Positions 1 to 8,298 of a stretch of 64,000 nucleotides of DNA are shown here, in pieces. A program made the translations under genes and the position numbers. This DNA is from a virus. Under the pieces are notes generated by a model. It was given only the letters and a program-made list of their open reading frames with translations. It was not told the origin of the DNA and did not search any database. Within the stretch, counting starts at the first letter, position 1. Each line of letters starts with the position of its first letter. The stretch spans positions 39,159 through 103,158 of the IMG/VR virus record IMGVR_UViG_3300043395_004689. The stretch is one strand, 5' to 3'.

Positions 1-357
1 GAAAGCCTACAAGGACAAGTGGCTGTGGCCAAGGTTACACTAACTCGTCTTGACGAAGGCTATGCTAGAACAGTTTGTGGCGTTGTACAACAGCGATCAC
101 CTGCCGGTTGCCAATTTGAATGGGTCTGCAAAGAATCTTTGCCCAGACCCGCAGGTGAGGTATGGCAGCAGGCCGTTGCTATTTCGGCTCTGTTACTACA
201 TGCACCGAGAGGAACTGTTGAAGATCCGACTAACGGTGCCACCCATTTCCACGCTACATACATTAACTGGAGACCAAGTTGGACCAGAGACAAGGACTCT
301 GTGCAACGAATTGGTAACCATGTTTTTTATAGAGTAAAACCAAGAGAGGAAAAATGA
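1..357 (+). CDS. SleB-like cell wall hydrolase, 5' end missing
   Basis: The C-terminal part of a cell-wall hydrolase of the SleB type, probably the phage endolysin or a tail lysin acting on peptidoglycan. The reading frame is open to the first base of the window, and upstream codons (E-S-L-Q-G-Q) continue the family pattern, so the true start lies outside; a GTG at 19 is only an internal codon. Family features seen: GQVAVAKV near the start, a VCGVVQQ segment, CQFEWVCK, and the C-terminal GATHFHATY followed by RIGNHVFYR. It overlaps the next gene by ATGA, so the two are translationally coupled. Function is from family resemblance; the catalytic Glu would lie upstream of the window. Confidence 0.8.
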   Translation, partial: ESLQGQVAVAKVTLTRLDEGYARTVCGVVQQRSPAGCQFEWVCKESLPRPAGEVWQQAVAISALLLHAPRGTVEDPTNGATHFHATYINWRPSWTRDKDSVQRIGNHVFYRVKPREEK

Positions 358-698
358 GACGATTGTATCCGGCAAGATTGTTAGAAGTACGCGGCACTGA
401 CATGCTTGATGTAGAACTAGATCTTGGCTTCAATGTCTATACCAGACAAAAGATTCGTTTGTTTGGTGTAGCCAGTGCTGGTAAGGACAGCGATGTACGC
501 ATTGTTCTTACTGAACTGTGCAAAGATGGTTTTCTTGTAGAACCAATCATCACCAAACGGGCCAAACTAGGTCGTGTATTAGGATGGGCTTATATCGCCA
601 ACGAAACCGGCGACCCTACCTTAAATATCAATGAAGCCTTGGTAGAGCAAGGATTAGCAACCAGCTTCCAGGCCCCCGAAGAGGATGATGACGAGTAA
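354..698 (+). CDS. Staphylococcal-nuclease-like (thermonuclease fold) protein
   Basis: A 114-residue protein resembling the SNase/thermonuclease barrel: a D-M-L-D-V-E-L-D-L-G-F segment, then RQKIRLFGV, K-x-GRVLGWAYI and a C-terminal N-I-N-E-A-L-V-E-Q-G-L-A. The usual second catalytic region appears poorly conserved, so it may bind nucleic acid rather than cut it. It starts inside the end of the SleB-like gene and is followed without a gap by an oxygenase gene. Related short proteins are common in T4-like marine phages. The tail is acidic (EEDDDE). Confidence 0.6.
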   Translation: MRRLYPARLLEVRGTDMLDVELDLGFNVYTRQKIRLFGVASAGKDSDVRIVLTELCKDGFLVEPIITKRAKLGRVLGWAYIANETGDPTLNINEALVEQGLATSFQAPEEDDDE

Positions 699-1457
699 AT
701 GTATGAGCCCGGTCTAACTGCTAGAAAAGTAGCCACTTTCGATACTGCAATATTTGATCAGTATCGAAAGTGGGAATCAGCATGGGATTGGGATCCGCCC
801 AATGATGCAAATAGATATCTGCGAAGCGTTCCACCGGGTCGGCGACCAGATTATACCTACATGATATATCTCCCGGTCAACGAAGCTCGTTGCCGTGCCT
901 TTTACAACGATATGAAAAAGTATCCACCAGAGATTTATCAAATGTGGGAAAATATATTAAAGCCTGCCTGTGAATTCTTAGCCAGTTTGACTGGCCAAGA
1001 CGACCCTGTTATTGTACAAGCAGATATTGCCAGGATGAAACCATTGAATGGTGATACCCTGCTTCACACAGATACTCGATATAATCAACGCTACGCAAGA
1101 CGCTATAACATAGCAATTAGTACTAATAATAACTGCTGGTTATATCACCACGGATATGATTTAAATACAGGTGGCGTGAGAGATCATATCCACGAAGGAG
1201 AGATGTGGGAGTTGAATAATAAAATCCCACATGCCGCTGTAAACCAAGGAGACACTTGGCGCACACACTTAATTCTGGATATTATGCCAAGGAACTATTG
1301 GAATCGCATGTGCGAGTTGTACGATCCATACGGCAAGGTACCAAATCCTCAGGGAAAGAATTACACCTATGATCTTGATTTAGACGGCAAGCTAATTCAC
1401 GAACCGCTGTTCACAGACTTGCCACATTGCTTTAAAGCAAGGACCAACGCGATATGA
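699..1457 (+). CDS. 2OG-Fe(II) oxygenase, Asp/Asn beta-hydroxylase-like
   Basis: A 252-residue protein with the metal-binding layout of the aspartyl/asparaginyl beta-hydroxylase family of 2-oxoglutarate/iron(II) oxygenases: L-H-T-D (HxD, about residue 125), then an Arg-rich YARRYNIAIS strand, and a downstream NNKIPHAAVNQGD with a second His, followed by WRTHLILDI carrying a possible 2OG-binding Arg. The substrate cannot be read from sequence. It is the first of six such genes in the first 16 kb. It begins directly after the preceding stop codon and overlaps the next gene by ATGA. Confidence 0.7.
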   Translation: MYEPGLTARKVATFDTAIFDQYRKWESAWDWDPPNDANRYLRSVPPGRRPDYTYMIYLPVNEARCRAFYNDMKKYPPEIYQMWENILKPACEFLASLTGQDDPVIVQADIARMKPLNGDTLLHTDTRYNQRYARRYNIAISTNNNCWLYHHGYDLNTGGVRDHIHEGEMWELNNKIPHAAVNQGDTWRTHLILDIMPRNYWNRMCELYDPYGKVPNPQGKNYTYDLDLDGKLIHEPLFTDLPHCFKARTNAI

Positions 1458-2692
1458 ATACAAAAATAACTTTTTCAGATAAACTAGTTGCATGGTTTGC
1501 CCTACTAAGCGGTCTCAGTATCAGTGCTGTAGCTGTGTGGTACAGCGTGGCTGGTTTGGTAGCAATCTTTGCAGCCAGCGTTATTCCCATTATTGTCATG
1601 GGAGTGGTACTAGAAGTTGGCAAGCTGGTTGCTACCATATGGCTCAAACACAACTGGAGTATTGCTCCTAGGCTAATCAAGCTTTATTTGTTTGTGGCTG
1701 TGGTAATCTTAATGTTTATTACCAGCATGGGTATCTTTGGTTATCTATCTAAAGCGCACCTAGATCAAGCAGTACCTACTGGCAATGTTGTGGCTCAAGT
1801 TGAAATCATTGATCAAAAAATTCAAACGCAAAATGATCTTATAACATCTGCTCGTACTGTGCTTAGACAAATGGACGAAACAGTAAACCAAAGTCTAGGT
1901 CGCGGTGCTTCTACACTACCACCCAATGCTACACCTGCACAAATACAGGCTGCACAAGCGGCTGCTGAGCGTAACACAAATGCGGCAGCTACTCTGAGAA
2001 GAAATCAACAACGAGAGCGCGATGCCCAGCAAGCCATTATCAACAAGGCAACTGCTGAAATTCAAAAGCTTCGCGAAGAACGAGCACCACTGGCAGCAGA
2101 AATTCGCAAGGTAGAAGCCGAAGTAGGTCCTATCAAATACATTGCTGCTCTAATCTACGATACCAAGCCTGACGCAGATCTATTAGAAAAAGCGGTGCGC
2201 TGGGTTATTGTATTAATTGTTATGATCTTTGACCCGTTGGCCGTTGTGCTGTTGCTGGCCAGCCAATACAGCTTTGGTTGGTTTAGACGCCAAAGAGAAT
2301 TGGCCGCAGAGACAGCACCAGCGGTTCCTGTGGCAGTTGTAGAACCTGCGCCAGTGAACAATGAAGTAGGCGAAGTGACCACCGAAAGCTTGCCAGAACC
2401 TTCAACTGTGTTGGCAACTTATCCTCGCACCGAGGAAGAAATAAAAGAATTCAGCGATGCCAAAGCAGAAGCCAAAGCAGTTGTCTTAGCAGACAGTATG
2501 CCTGCGCCAGCGCCAGCAGTAGTTGAAGCGCCGCCCGGTACTCCTGGCGAAGTATGGGATGCACCTGCAAAATCTGAACAACCCGGCGACACTGATCTTG
2601 ATAAAATATATAAGGCAAGCTCAGAGGAACTCGCTAAGAAAAAAAGAAGTCGCGGCTGGTTCAACGTTCAATTTCCTAAACGCGACAATTAA
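1454..2692 (+). CDS. Membrane protein with long coiled coil
   Basis: Not recognised at family level. The N-terminal ~120 residues hold three hydrophobic segments, followed by about 120 residues of charged, Ala/Gln-rich coiled coil, another hydrophobic segment (WVIVLIVMIFDPLAVVLLL) near residue 250, and a Pro/Ala/Glu-rich cytoplasmic-type tail ending in a basic stretch. This topology suggests an inner-membrane protein with a large soluble coiled-coil domain. Similar proteins occur in T4-like phages of aquatic bacteria without known role; lysis control or membrane anchoring are guesses. It overlaps the oxygenase gene by four bases. Confidence 0.6.
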   Translation: MNTKITFSDKLVAWFALLSGLSISAVAVWYSVAGLVAIFAASVIPIIVMGVVLEVGKLVATIWLKHNWSIAPRLIKLYLFVAVVILMFITSMGIFGYLSKAHLDQAVPTGNVVAQVEIIDQKIQTQNDLITSARTVLRQMDETVNQSLGRGASTLPPNATPAQIQAAQAAAERNTNAAATLRRNQQRERDAQQAIINKATAEIQKLREERAPLAAEIRKVEAEVGPIKYIAALIYDTKPDADLLEKAVRWVIVLIVMIFDPLAVVLLLASQYSFGWFRRQRELAAETAPAVPVAVVEPAPVNNEVGEVTTESLPEPSTVLATYPRTEEEIKEFSDAKAEAKAVVLADSMPAPAPAVVEAPPGTPGEVWDAPAKSEQPGDTDLDKIYKASSEELAKKKRSRGWFNVQFPKRDN

Positions 2693-2712
2693 TAACATAA
2701 CAAGGTTTTAAA

Positions 2713-3132
2713 TTGGCAGATTCAAGTGTTTATATTGTGAGCCCTCCTACGCTATACATGCCAGCAGCCGGGCTCACTTTTTGTCTGATCAGCAGCGACA
2801 AAAGATGGCAAGAAAATATTGTAGGCCTGCTGGAAAAAGGAATACAGAACCAGCTTTGCTTTTTTACCAACGAAGATGGCGTTAAAGATCCTAAGGTCTG
2901 GGTTTGGTATTGGCATGTGGCTCCAAATTGTGCAATGGTACTTGTTGATGTGGCCAGCTGCTCCGAGCACGAAATAAGAATGACCTTGGGCATGTGTAAA
3001 GAAGGTCTTCCTGTGATATATCATGTTAAGCCAGGCAACCAAGAATTTGTAGCTTTGCTCAAAGCTATAGATGTTCCGCATTGGGAGACTGATGAAGATT
3101 TTATAGCAATAATGGAATCAATGAATGGATAA
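2713..3132 (+). CDS. Unknown protein, TTG start
   Basis: A 139-residue protein of unknown function. The sequence alternates hydrophobic strands and helices ([31 protein letters not shown]) in a pattern that could be a Rossmann-like or receiver-like fold. The start is taken as TTG because the only other in-frame ATG would remove conserved-looking residues. The stop overlaps the clpX start, so it is probably co-expressed with clpX. Confidence 0.55.
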   Translation: MADSSVYIVSPPTLYMPAAGLTFCLISSDKRWQENIVGLLEKGIQNQLCFFTNEDGVKDPKVWVWYWHVAPNCAMVLVDVASCSEHEIRMTLGMCKEGLPVIYHVKPGNQEFVALLKAIDVPHWETDEDFIAIMESMNG

Positions 3133-4351
3133 AAATCAATCATTGAATTGCAGTTTTTGCTCCAAGCACAGAGACGAAGTCAAGGCGTTGATTGCTGGCG
3201 AACGGGCCTATATTTGCAACGAGTGTATCAGCCTGTGCTTGGAAGCATTGGCGTCGGACAGCGATCAAGAAAAAAACAAGATAGCAGACTTGTCTACTCC
3301 AAGAGAAATTAAAAATTATCTAGATAGGTATGTTGTTGGGCAAGAATTAGCTAAACGCAGTCTTAGTGTAGCAGTACGCAACCATTATAAAAGATTAGGT
3401 CAAGGCGAAAGCAATCTTATTAAGAAAAGCAATGTACTCTTAGTTGGCCCTACTGGCAGCGGAAAAACATTGTTAGCGCGAAAACTTGCTGAAAAACTAA
3501 ATGTCCCCTTTGCCATTGGCGATGCAACTACACTCACTGAAAGCGGTTATGTTGGTGATGATGTTGAAAGCGTAATACATCGCTTGGTACAAGCGGCAGG
3601 CGGTGATATCAAAAAGGCTGAAACAGGAATTGTTTATATTGACGAAATTGATAAAAAGAGTCGCAAAAGTGAAAGCACCAGCATTACCAGAGATGTCAGT
3701 GGCGAAGGTGTTCAGCAGGCTCTACTAAAACTTATTGAAGGCACTGAGTGTCGTGTTCCTGTCAATGGCGGGCGTAAGCATCCTGGGCACGAAGCCAATA
3801 TTGTAAACACCAAAAACATCTTGTTTATTCTAGGTGGTGCTTTTGTTGGCCTTGAGGAACAGGTTAAGAAGCGTACTCGCACCGGCAGTGGCATAGGGTT
3901 TGGCGCAGCCCTAGACAACAAGAATGAGAATGTAAATCATTGGCTATCTAGCGTTGAGCCCGAAGATTTTGTTAAGTTTGGCATGATTCCAGAGTTTATG
4001 GGTCGTGTTCCTGTTATTGCTTCGTTAGAAGAACTAAGTGTTGAAGACCTTGTCAGGGTTATGACAGAGCCCGATGACAGCATTGAACGAGAATATCAGG
4101 CTATTTTTAGTCTCGACGGGGTTGAGTTAGAGTTTAATGATGAAGCTAGAATTGCCATTGCTAAACTAAGTATAGCAAAGAAAACAGGCGCTCGAGGATT
4201 GAGAAATATCATTGAGAATCTGCTGTTAGAACTTCAATTTAGTTTACCCGAGCTGGCCAAAGAAGGTTTAAGCAAGGTGATAATCACTGATAAAAGTGTT
4301 GAAGACCACTTACCAGTGTTAGTATATAAAAGTAGAGAAGAAGTAGCATAA
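3125..4351 (+). CDS. clpX: ATP-dependent unfoldase ClpX
   Basis: A full-length ClpX (408 residues) that would unfold substrates and feed them to ClpP. Seen: N-terminal zinc-binding domain with C9, C12, C31 and C34; Walker A GPTGSGKT at 108-115; Walker B IVYIDEID; a GGRKHPG (RKH-type) pore loop; and the ClpP-docking tripeptide within SGIGFGAAL. The C-terminal small domain includes GARGLRNI, the sensor-2 region. All parts needed for activity seem present. No clpP occurs in this window, so it must use host ClpP, a phage ClpP elsewhere, or act alone as a remodeller. It is followed by bS21 after six bases. A phage-encoded ClpX is unusual, the more so with ClpS and ClpA nearby. Confidence 0.95.
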   Translation: MDKNQSLNCSFCSKHRDEVKALIAGERAYICNECISLCLEALASDSDQEKNKIADLSTPREIKNYLDRYVVGQELAKRSLSVAVRNHYKRLGQGESNLIKKSNVLLVGPTGSGKTLLARKLAEKLNVPFAIGDATTLTESGYVGDDVESVIHRLVQAAGGDIKKAETGIVYIDEIDKKSRKSESTSITRDVSGEGVQQALLKLIEGTECRVPVNGGRKHPGHEANIVNTKNILFILGGAFVGLEEQVKKRTRTGSGIGFGAALDNKNENVNHWLSSVEPEDFVKFGMIPEFMGRVPVIASLEELSVEDLVRVMTEPDDSIEREYQAIFSLDGVELEFNDEARIAIAKLSIAKKTGARGLRNIIENLLLELQFSLPELAKEGLSKVIITDKSVEDHLPVLVYKSREEVA

Positions 4352-4357
4352 AATAAA

Positions 4358-4597
4358 ATGACGACTGTGACAGTTAAAGACGGCCAATTTGAAAAGGCCC
4401 TACGCAAGTTTAAAAAGAAAGTTCAAGAAAGTGGAATTCTTGACGAGCTTAGAGAACGCGAGCACTATACCAAGCCCACTACCAAGCGCAGAATGGCCAA
4501 AAATAAGGCAGTTCGTCGCCATCAGCGTGAAGTAGAGCAAGAGGAGTTGGAGGGGCTTAGACCGCCCCGTGAGGGCCGTCTTAAACGGTTATACTGA
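4358..4597 (+). CDS. rpsU: Ribosomal protein bS21
   Basis: A 79-residue basic protein matching bacterial bS21: an N-terminal T-V-T-V-K-D-G then F-E-K-A-L-R-K-F-K-K, G-I-L-D-E-L-R-E-R-E-H-Y, KPTTKRRMAKNKAVRRH, and a C-terminal L-K-R-L-Y like the cellular protein. bS21 sits on the 30S platform near the 16S rRNA 3' end and helps mRNA selection; phage homologues are known from aquatic phages (for example pelagiphage HTVC008M). Here it probably replaces host bS21 on ribosomes. It lies six bases after clpX and just ahead of the hsp20 promoter. A Glu-rich insertion (EVEQEELEGLRPPRE) precedes the C-terminus. Confidence 0.88.
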   Translation: MTTVTVKDGQFEKALRKFKKKVQESGILDELREREHYTKPTTKRRMAKNKAVRRHQREVEQEELEGLRPPREGRLKRLY

Positions 4598-4600
4598 TTG

Positions 4601-4629
4601 TTGACACTTTGATCAATAATAAATACAAT
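4601..4629 (+). promoter_or_regulatory. sigma70-type promoter for hsp20
   Basis: TTGACA and TACAAT separated by 17 bases. The -10 also overlaps an ATAAATA late-type core, so the site could serve early and late polymerases. It starts within four bases of the bS21 stop codon and yields a ~90-base structured leader. Confidence 0.75.
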
Positions 4630-4702
4630 TGCAAATGCAGTCAGTGCCTTGAGGGCTGATTGCAATGCAATAACAAGGCCCAAGAGGGATTGTTAATTAA
4701 AA

Positions 4703-4719
4703 CTCGCTTTATTAAGGAG
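4703..4719 (+). promoter_or_regulatory. ROSE-like RNA thermometer hairpin over the hsp20 ribosome-binding site
   Basis: CTC-G-CTT pairs with AAG-GAG around a TATT loop, leaving one unpaired G opposite the Shine-Dalgarno. The strand facing the Shine-Dalgarno contains UCGCU, which fits the UYGCU signature of ROSE thermometers. The upstream leader can form another hairpin (CTTG-A-GGGC with GCCCAAG, 4649-4684), as in multi-hairpin ROSE leaders. Thermosensing itself is inference. Confidence 0.6.
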
Positions 4720-4725
4720 AATAAA

Positions 4726-5154
4726 ATGACCAAGCTAGTACCCTTTCCATCGTACTCTCAAATGAGTATCGGTTTTGACCGCATGTTCCAAGAGTTAGAC
4801 AGGCTAACTCAGGTTGCTGGAAATGCCGGTGGTGGATATCCCCCTTTTAACATTGAACGCATTAGCGAAACTTCGCATCGCATTATCATGGCAGTTGCAG
4901 GTTTCTCTGAGTCAGAGATTGATATCACACTCAGCGAAAATGTACTGTCTATCAAGGGCGAAAAATCAGAAGAGACCAATTCTAATCTAGTGTATCGCGG
5001 CATTGCCAAGCGCAATTTCCGTAGAGAATTTGTTTTAGCTGATCATGTTGAAGTTAAAAATGCTGCCCTTAAGGATGGCATGTTAACCGTGGAACTCGAG
5101 CAGTTAGTGCCTGAGGAAAAGCGTCCAAAGAAAATTCCTTTAATTAAGGAATAA
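4726..5154 (+). CDS. hsp20: Small heat shock protein Hsp20
   Basis: A 142-residue alpha-crystallin-domain chaperone that would hold unfolding proteins in an ATP-independent way. The core runs from PPFNIERISETSHRIIMAVAGF to FRREFVLADHVEVKNAALKDGMLTVELEQ, the usual Hsp20 order, with a short C-terminal tail ending KKIPLIKE (an I-P-L variant of the IXI oligomerisation motif). The ATG at 4726 is chosen because it follows AAGGAG at the right spacing. It has its own promoter and a ROSE-like leader. Hsp20 is common in T4-like phages, where its role is unclear. Confidence 0.93.
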   Translation: MTKLVPFPSYSQMSIGFDRMFQELDRLTQVAGNAGGGYPPFNIERISETSHRIIMAVAGFSESEIDITLSENVLSIKGEKSEETNSNLVYRGIAKRNFRREFVLADHVEVKNAALKDGMLTVELEQLVPEEKRPKKIPLIKE

Positions 5155-5164
5155 TTCAACCTGG

Positions 5165-5191
5165 CCTAGGTGGGTATATTGCCCACCTAGG
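5165..5191 (+). terminator. Hairpin after hsp20
   Basis: CCTAGGTGGG and CCCACCTAGG form a perfect 10-bp stem with a 7-base loop. There is no T-run; the sequence continues GTAAATAA, which resembles a late-promoter core. It may be a transcript-stabilising or weak terminator hairpin next to a late promoter for clpS. Confidence 0.5.
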
Positions 5192-5222
5192 TAAATAACA
5201 TTAGCAAACGGAAACACAAACA

Positions 5223-5534
5223 ATGACAGATACTGCAACCGCTACTGTAAGAAAGACAGAAAACACCACAGGCATTAAAGAGCCTGAAAAGTTTCGCGTT
5301 GTCATTTTAAATGATAATTCAACACCGATGGAATTTGTCATTGAATTGCTTAAGGTTATATTTCATCATACACAAGAAGCTGCTGTACAAATTATGATGC
5401 AAGTTCATAATAACGGCAAGGGTACCGCAGGGATTTATACCTTTGAAGTAGCTGAGCAAAAGGCCATGGAATCAACGCAAATTGCTCGAACCAATGGTCA
5501 CCCATTGGGAGTCAGCGTTGAGCTTGCCGGCTGA
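5223..5534 (+). CDS. clpS: ClpS adaptor (N-degron recognition)
   Basis: A 103-residue ClpS: flexible N-terminal tail, then FRVVILNDNSTPMEFVIELL, HHTQEAAVQIMMQVHNNGKG and a C-terminal strand with HPLGVSVE. In bacteria ClpS binds proteins with N-terminal Leu, Phe, Tyr or Trp and hands them to ClpA. N-D-N-S-T-P-M-E-F-V and the downstream His region form the binding pocket in known ClpS, and these look conserved. A phage ClpA lies at 35.0 kb, so the phage may supply both partners. The HAD gene overlaps its 3' end. Confidence 0.92.
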   Translation: MTDTATATVRKTENTTGIKEPEKFRVVILNDNSTPMEFVIELLKVIFHHTQEAAVQIMMQVHNNGKGTAGIYTFEVAEQKAMESTQIARTNGHPLGVSVELAG

Positions 5535-6117
5535 TATTGAACGCAAACTAATTATCGACATAGATGATACCTGTGTCGATACCTTAACAGGCTTTGTTAA
5601 GTGGTTGGCCAGCCTTAACCGGCTGAAAAATGTAAATGGTAATATCATCACCCATAGAGAACATCTAGGGTCGTGGCTCAATGTTCCAGATGAGTTGGCT
5701 GAGATTTGGACCAAAGAATTCTGCGAGCAGTCATGGGAATGGGGCGCACTATGGCCTTGCCTTGGTGCAGAAAAAGTATTGCCTCAAATCAAACAGCACG
5801 GCTGGCATGTAATAGGTTACAGCAAGAGTTCAGGAGACATGCATCGTGCTACACTACGCCGAGCTAACCTTGAACTGTTGTTTCCAGGAGTGTTCAACGA
5901 ACTTTATGTAATCAATCGAGCCGCTAATTTTAATGCAGTAATCAAGGAAAACACCAATTCTGTTTGCGTTACTGCATTGGAATCTACTGCATTGGCCAGT
6001 GCTGAGGCAGGTCATATTACCTATCTGCTTAACCAACCTTGGAACAAAGACTTTTCTAATATCTCAGTGAGAAAATTCAACAACTGGTTGGAAATTGCAG
6101 ATGTTATGTTGAATTAG
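5494..6117 (+). CDS. HAD-family 5'-nucleotidase-like phosphatase
   Basis: About 207 residues with the HAD nucleophile motif D-I-D-D-T (followed by C-V-D-T-L-T-G-F) near the N-terminus and a likely motif II Ser/Thr in VIGYSKSSGD. The DxDDT-C-V pattern resembles phage and bacterial 5'(3')-deoxyribonucleotidases, which remove phosphate from nucleotides. The acidic motif IV is not obvious, so activity is uncertain. Start is ambiguous: ATG 5494, TTG 5518 or TTG 5524 all lie inside clpS; the first ATG is given. Base use matches the neighbours. Confidence 0.6.
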   Translation: MVTHWESALSLPADIERKLIIDIDDTCVDTLTGFVKWLASLNRLKNVNGNIITHREHLGSWLNVPDELAEIWTKEFCEQSWEWGALWPCLGAEKVLPQIKQHGWHVIGYSKSSGDMHRATLRRANLELLFPGVFNELYVINRAANFNAVIKENTNSVCVTALESTALASAEAGHITYLLNQPWNKDFSNISVRKFNNWLEIADVMLN

Positions 6118-6124
6118 TAAGTGT

Positions 6125-6892
6125 ATGGATCTAAGATTCCTTTCTCACATAAGTCCTACTGCATGGCCACACATCAGCGCAGTAGATGAACAATGGACAC
6201 CGGTTCCTTGGTTGCCATTGGCTGTACCCAAAATAGAACCAGATAACTGGGACCTGTTTTGGAAGCTGTGGAATGAAAAACAAGGTGATATCACTCGAGG
6301 TCTTAACGAAACACAATTCTGGCGAGGACTATGTTGCTGGCTAAACCCCAAAATTGATCACACCAAATTCAACTACAGCAACACAGTGGTCGACGACTGG
6401 AGTCAGCATTTTCCAAAGATGTTTGAACAGATTAAGTCTTGCTTGCCATTTACCTTTTTAGAAAAAGTAGTGCTGTGGAGTAACATCAATGAAGTAACTC
6501 CACACTTTGATCCAGATGCACAGGTTTCGCCATGGCCGGACAGTCTTAGAATAATGATCTGGGACTCAAACGACAGGCCTACTTTTTACATGTGTCGCTG
6601 GCCCGATCGCAATGAAAATTTTAATCCTCCAATAATTACACAGCGCAACAAAGGCTCATATGGTGTCAGCGCATCACGCATACCTCAAAATAAACGCATG
6701 TATGTGAATTTGCCCCCAGACACAAATTCTTTTGTATTCAACAACGGTGCATTCCTACACGGCGCTGACTTGGCCAAACCCAAGATCATCATGGCAGTCA
6801 AAGGTCGCTGTGACAAAGATGCTTGGCTTAAACAGCTAGAACTCAGTAGAGAAAAGTACAAGGATTACATACCCAATGCCAGTGACTATTGA
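6125..6892 (+). CDS. Probable 2OG-Fe(II) oxygenase-like protein
   Basis: A 255-residue protein with a candidate HxD (T-P-H-F-D-P-D, about residue 122) and a later F-L-H-G-A-D-L-A-K-P-K-I-I-M-A-V-K-G that gives the second His and a following basic strand, the order expected for a jelly-roll 2OG oxygenase. It is Trp-rich near the N-terminus. The resemblance is weaker than in the neighbouring oxygenases. It overlaps the next oxygenase gene by 17 bases, so the two are likely expressed together. Confidence 0.5.
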   Translation: MDLRFLSHISPTAWPHISAVDEQWTPVPWLPLAVPKIEPDNWDLFWKLWNEKQGDITRGLNETQFWRGLCCWLNPKIDHTKFNYSNTVVDDWSQHFPKMFEQIKSCLPFTFLEKVVLWSNINEVTPHFDPDAQVSPWPDSLRIMIWDSNDRPTFYMCRWPDRNENFNPPIITQRNKGSYGVSASRIPQNKRMYVNLPPDTNSFVFNNGAFLHGADLAKPKIIMAVKGRCDKDAWLKQLELSREKYKDYIPNASDY

Positions 6893-7772
6893 TAGAAGCG
6901 AACTGCCAGAGCACTATACAATCGCTCATAGTCTTGACAAGCTGGTGGCATTTAGGCAACATGGCATTGTTGCCAAACACACAGATCCTTTGCTAAAACT
7001 TTCAATCCAAGATCTAAATCTGGAATTGTTAATCAAAGACACCATTGCTTCAATGGAGCAGTTTGGGTCGTGGAATTACAGACTTGGCATGAAAGAAAAT
7101 TCTGTATTGCATGATGCAGGCTATGGCGGCATTGGGTTAACATATAATCCTACGCATCACGAACTTGAAAACTCAAATATACACGAACAGGTTCAAGGAA
7201 ATCCTAGACCAGCCCAGGGAATGAAAAATCCATTTAGTTCTCTAACTGCTGATAAAACTCGTCAGTATGCCACTAGAAACTCACACTACGATACCTATGG
7301 ATTGTCATATCGCACACCGGCTAGCCGCTATGCCTATCTAGGAACTTTTTTAGATCGCTGTCAGCGAACCATGGTGCGATCAGCGGTGAGAATTATATAT
7401 GCTGAAAATGAAGGTCCAGTAGGTGAGGATCGTTATGCTGGTGTGACATGGCACCGTGATGAACCAATGTTTGAAAACCTTAGAGTCAATATCCCCTTGG
7501 TTACGGATCCTATCTTTGTCTTAGAGCAGCAAGGACATGCTCCTGTTCATTTAGAAGCTGGTTATGCTTACTCATGGGATACCAATATACTGCACAGGGC
7601 TTATGCTACCAAAAAGGAACCCAAGCACAGAATACATCTAATGCTGGGTTTTAGCTGTTGGTGGGATTTTGACGAAAACACAGGTACATGGACACAGAAT
7701 GAATTTTTTGGCAAAATGCATCCAAAAGACATGCTGGCCGACGGACTTGTAATAAAAGGTGTGTCGTTATAA
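6876..7772 (+). CDS. 2OG-Fe(II) oxygenase, Asp/Asn hydroxylase-like
   Basis: A 298-residue protein with TWHRDEPMFENLRVNIPL (HxD iron ligands followed by an Arg strand), a WDTNILHRAYATKK segment with the distal His, and HRIHLMLGFS carrying a likely 2OG-binding Arg. The N-terminal ~150 residues do not resemble known enzymes and may set substrate choice. The substrate is unknown; protein side chains, nucleic-acid bases and small molecules are all possible. Confidence 0.65.
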   Translation: MPVTIDRSELPEHYTIAHSLDKLVAFRQHGIVAKHTDPLLKLSIQDLNLELLIKDTIASMEQFGSWNYRLGMKENSVLHDAGYGGIGLTYNPTHHELENSNIHEQVQGNPRPAQGMKNPFSSLTADKTRQYATRNSHYDTYGLSYRTPASRYAYLGTFLDRCQRTMVRSAVRIIYAENEGPVGEDRYAGVTWHRDEPMFENLRVNIPLVTDPIFVLEQQGHAPVHLEAGYAYSWDTNILHRAYATKKEPKHRIHLMLGFSCWWDFDENTGTWTQNEFFGKMHPKDMLADGLVIKGVSL

Positions 7773-7819
7773 CGGTACTTTTTGTGTCTGAGTTGGTAGT
7801 TTAATCAAACTCTCTAAGC

Positions 7820-7827
7820 AATAAATA
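7820..7827 (+). promoter_or_regulatory. Putative T4-type late promoter
   Basis: AATAAATA followed by G lies in the 91-base gap ahead of the SprT-like gene. It differs from TATAAATA at the first base and would give a ~30-base leader. Confidence 0.45.
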
Positions 7828-7863
7828 GTAGTACTCAGGAGAGGAATATCGAGGGCCCATAAT

Positions 7864-8280
7864 ATGGCTAAGATTCAACTCTATAAGCTGGTAGAAACTG
7901 CCGAACGGCAAGGCCGCAAATCGCCAGTGGTAGCTACTGTTGCTAAAGTAGAACAAATTTATGACGCCATTAACAACGCAGTTTTTGGCGGAGTTCTTAC
8001 TAGGCCAAAAATCGTAGTACGCGATTACACCAAAAGACAAATGTGGGGCGAGTGTGAAGGCTGGCAACGCGGTAGCCGTTGGGGTCCTCATTATACCGCA
8101 GTTATTCGCATAGAAAAAAATTTCCCAAACTTAAAAAAACTTATTGCGGCAGTGGCACATGAAATGGTGCATCAATATGAATGGGAATATTATGGCGTAA
8201 TGACTCATGGCTCAACCACATTCTTTGCTTGGGAAGAAAGACTTCGTTCTAAGGGAATTAGACTAAGCATTACCCTTTGA
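7864..8280 (+). CDS. SprT-like zinc metalloprotein
   Basis: A 138-residue protein with the zinc-protease motif H-E-M-V-H and a third ligand His 15-20 residues later in GVMTHGSTTFFAWEERL, the layout of SprT-like domains (the SPRTN/Wss1 relatives). The SprT family includes proteases that cleave DNA-protein crosslinks; the phage role is unknown. The C-terminal zinc ribbon of longer relatives is absent. A late-promoter-like site precedes it, and an oxygenase gene follows after 18 bases. Confidence 0.75.
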   Translation: MAKIQLYKLVETAERQGRKSPVVATVAKVEQIYDAINNAVFGGVLTRPKIVVRDYTKRQMWGECEGWQRGSRWGPHYTAVIRIEKNFPNLKKLIAAVAHEMVHQYEWEYYGVMTHGSTTFFAWEERLRSKGIRLSITL

Positions 8281-8298
8281 TAGTTGATAACTATCTGC

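Noticed and set aside
5165-5197. A third composite terminator/late-promoter element after hsp20
   Set aside because: The TAAATA core is beside the stem rather than in the loop, there is no T-run and no Shine-Dalgarno in the 3' arm.
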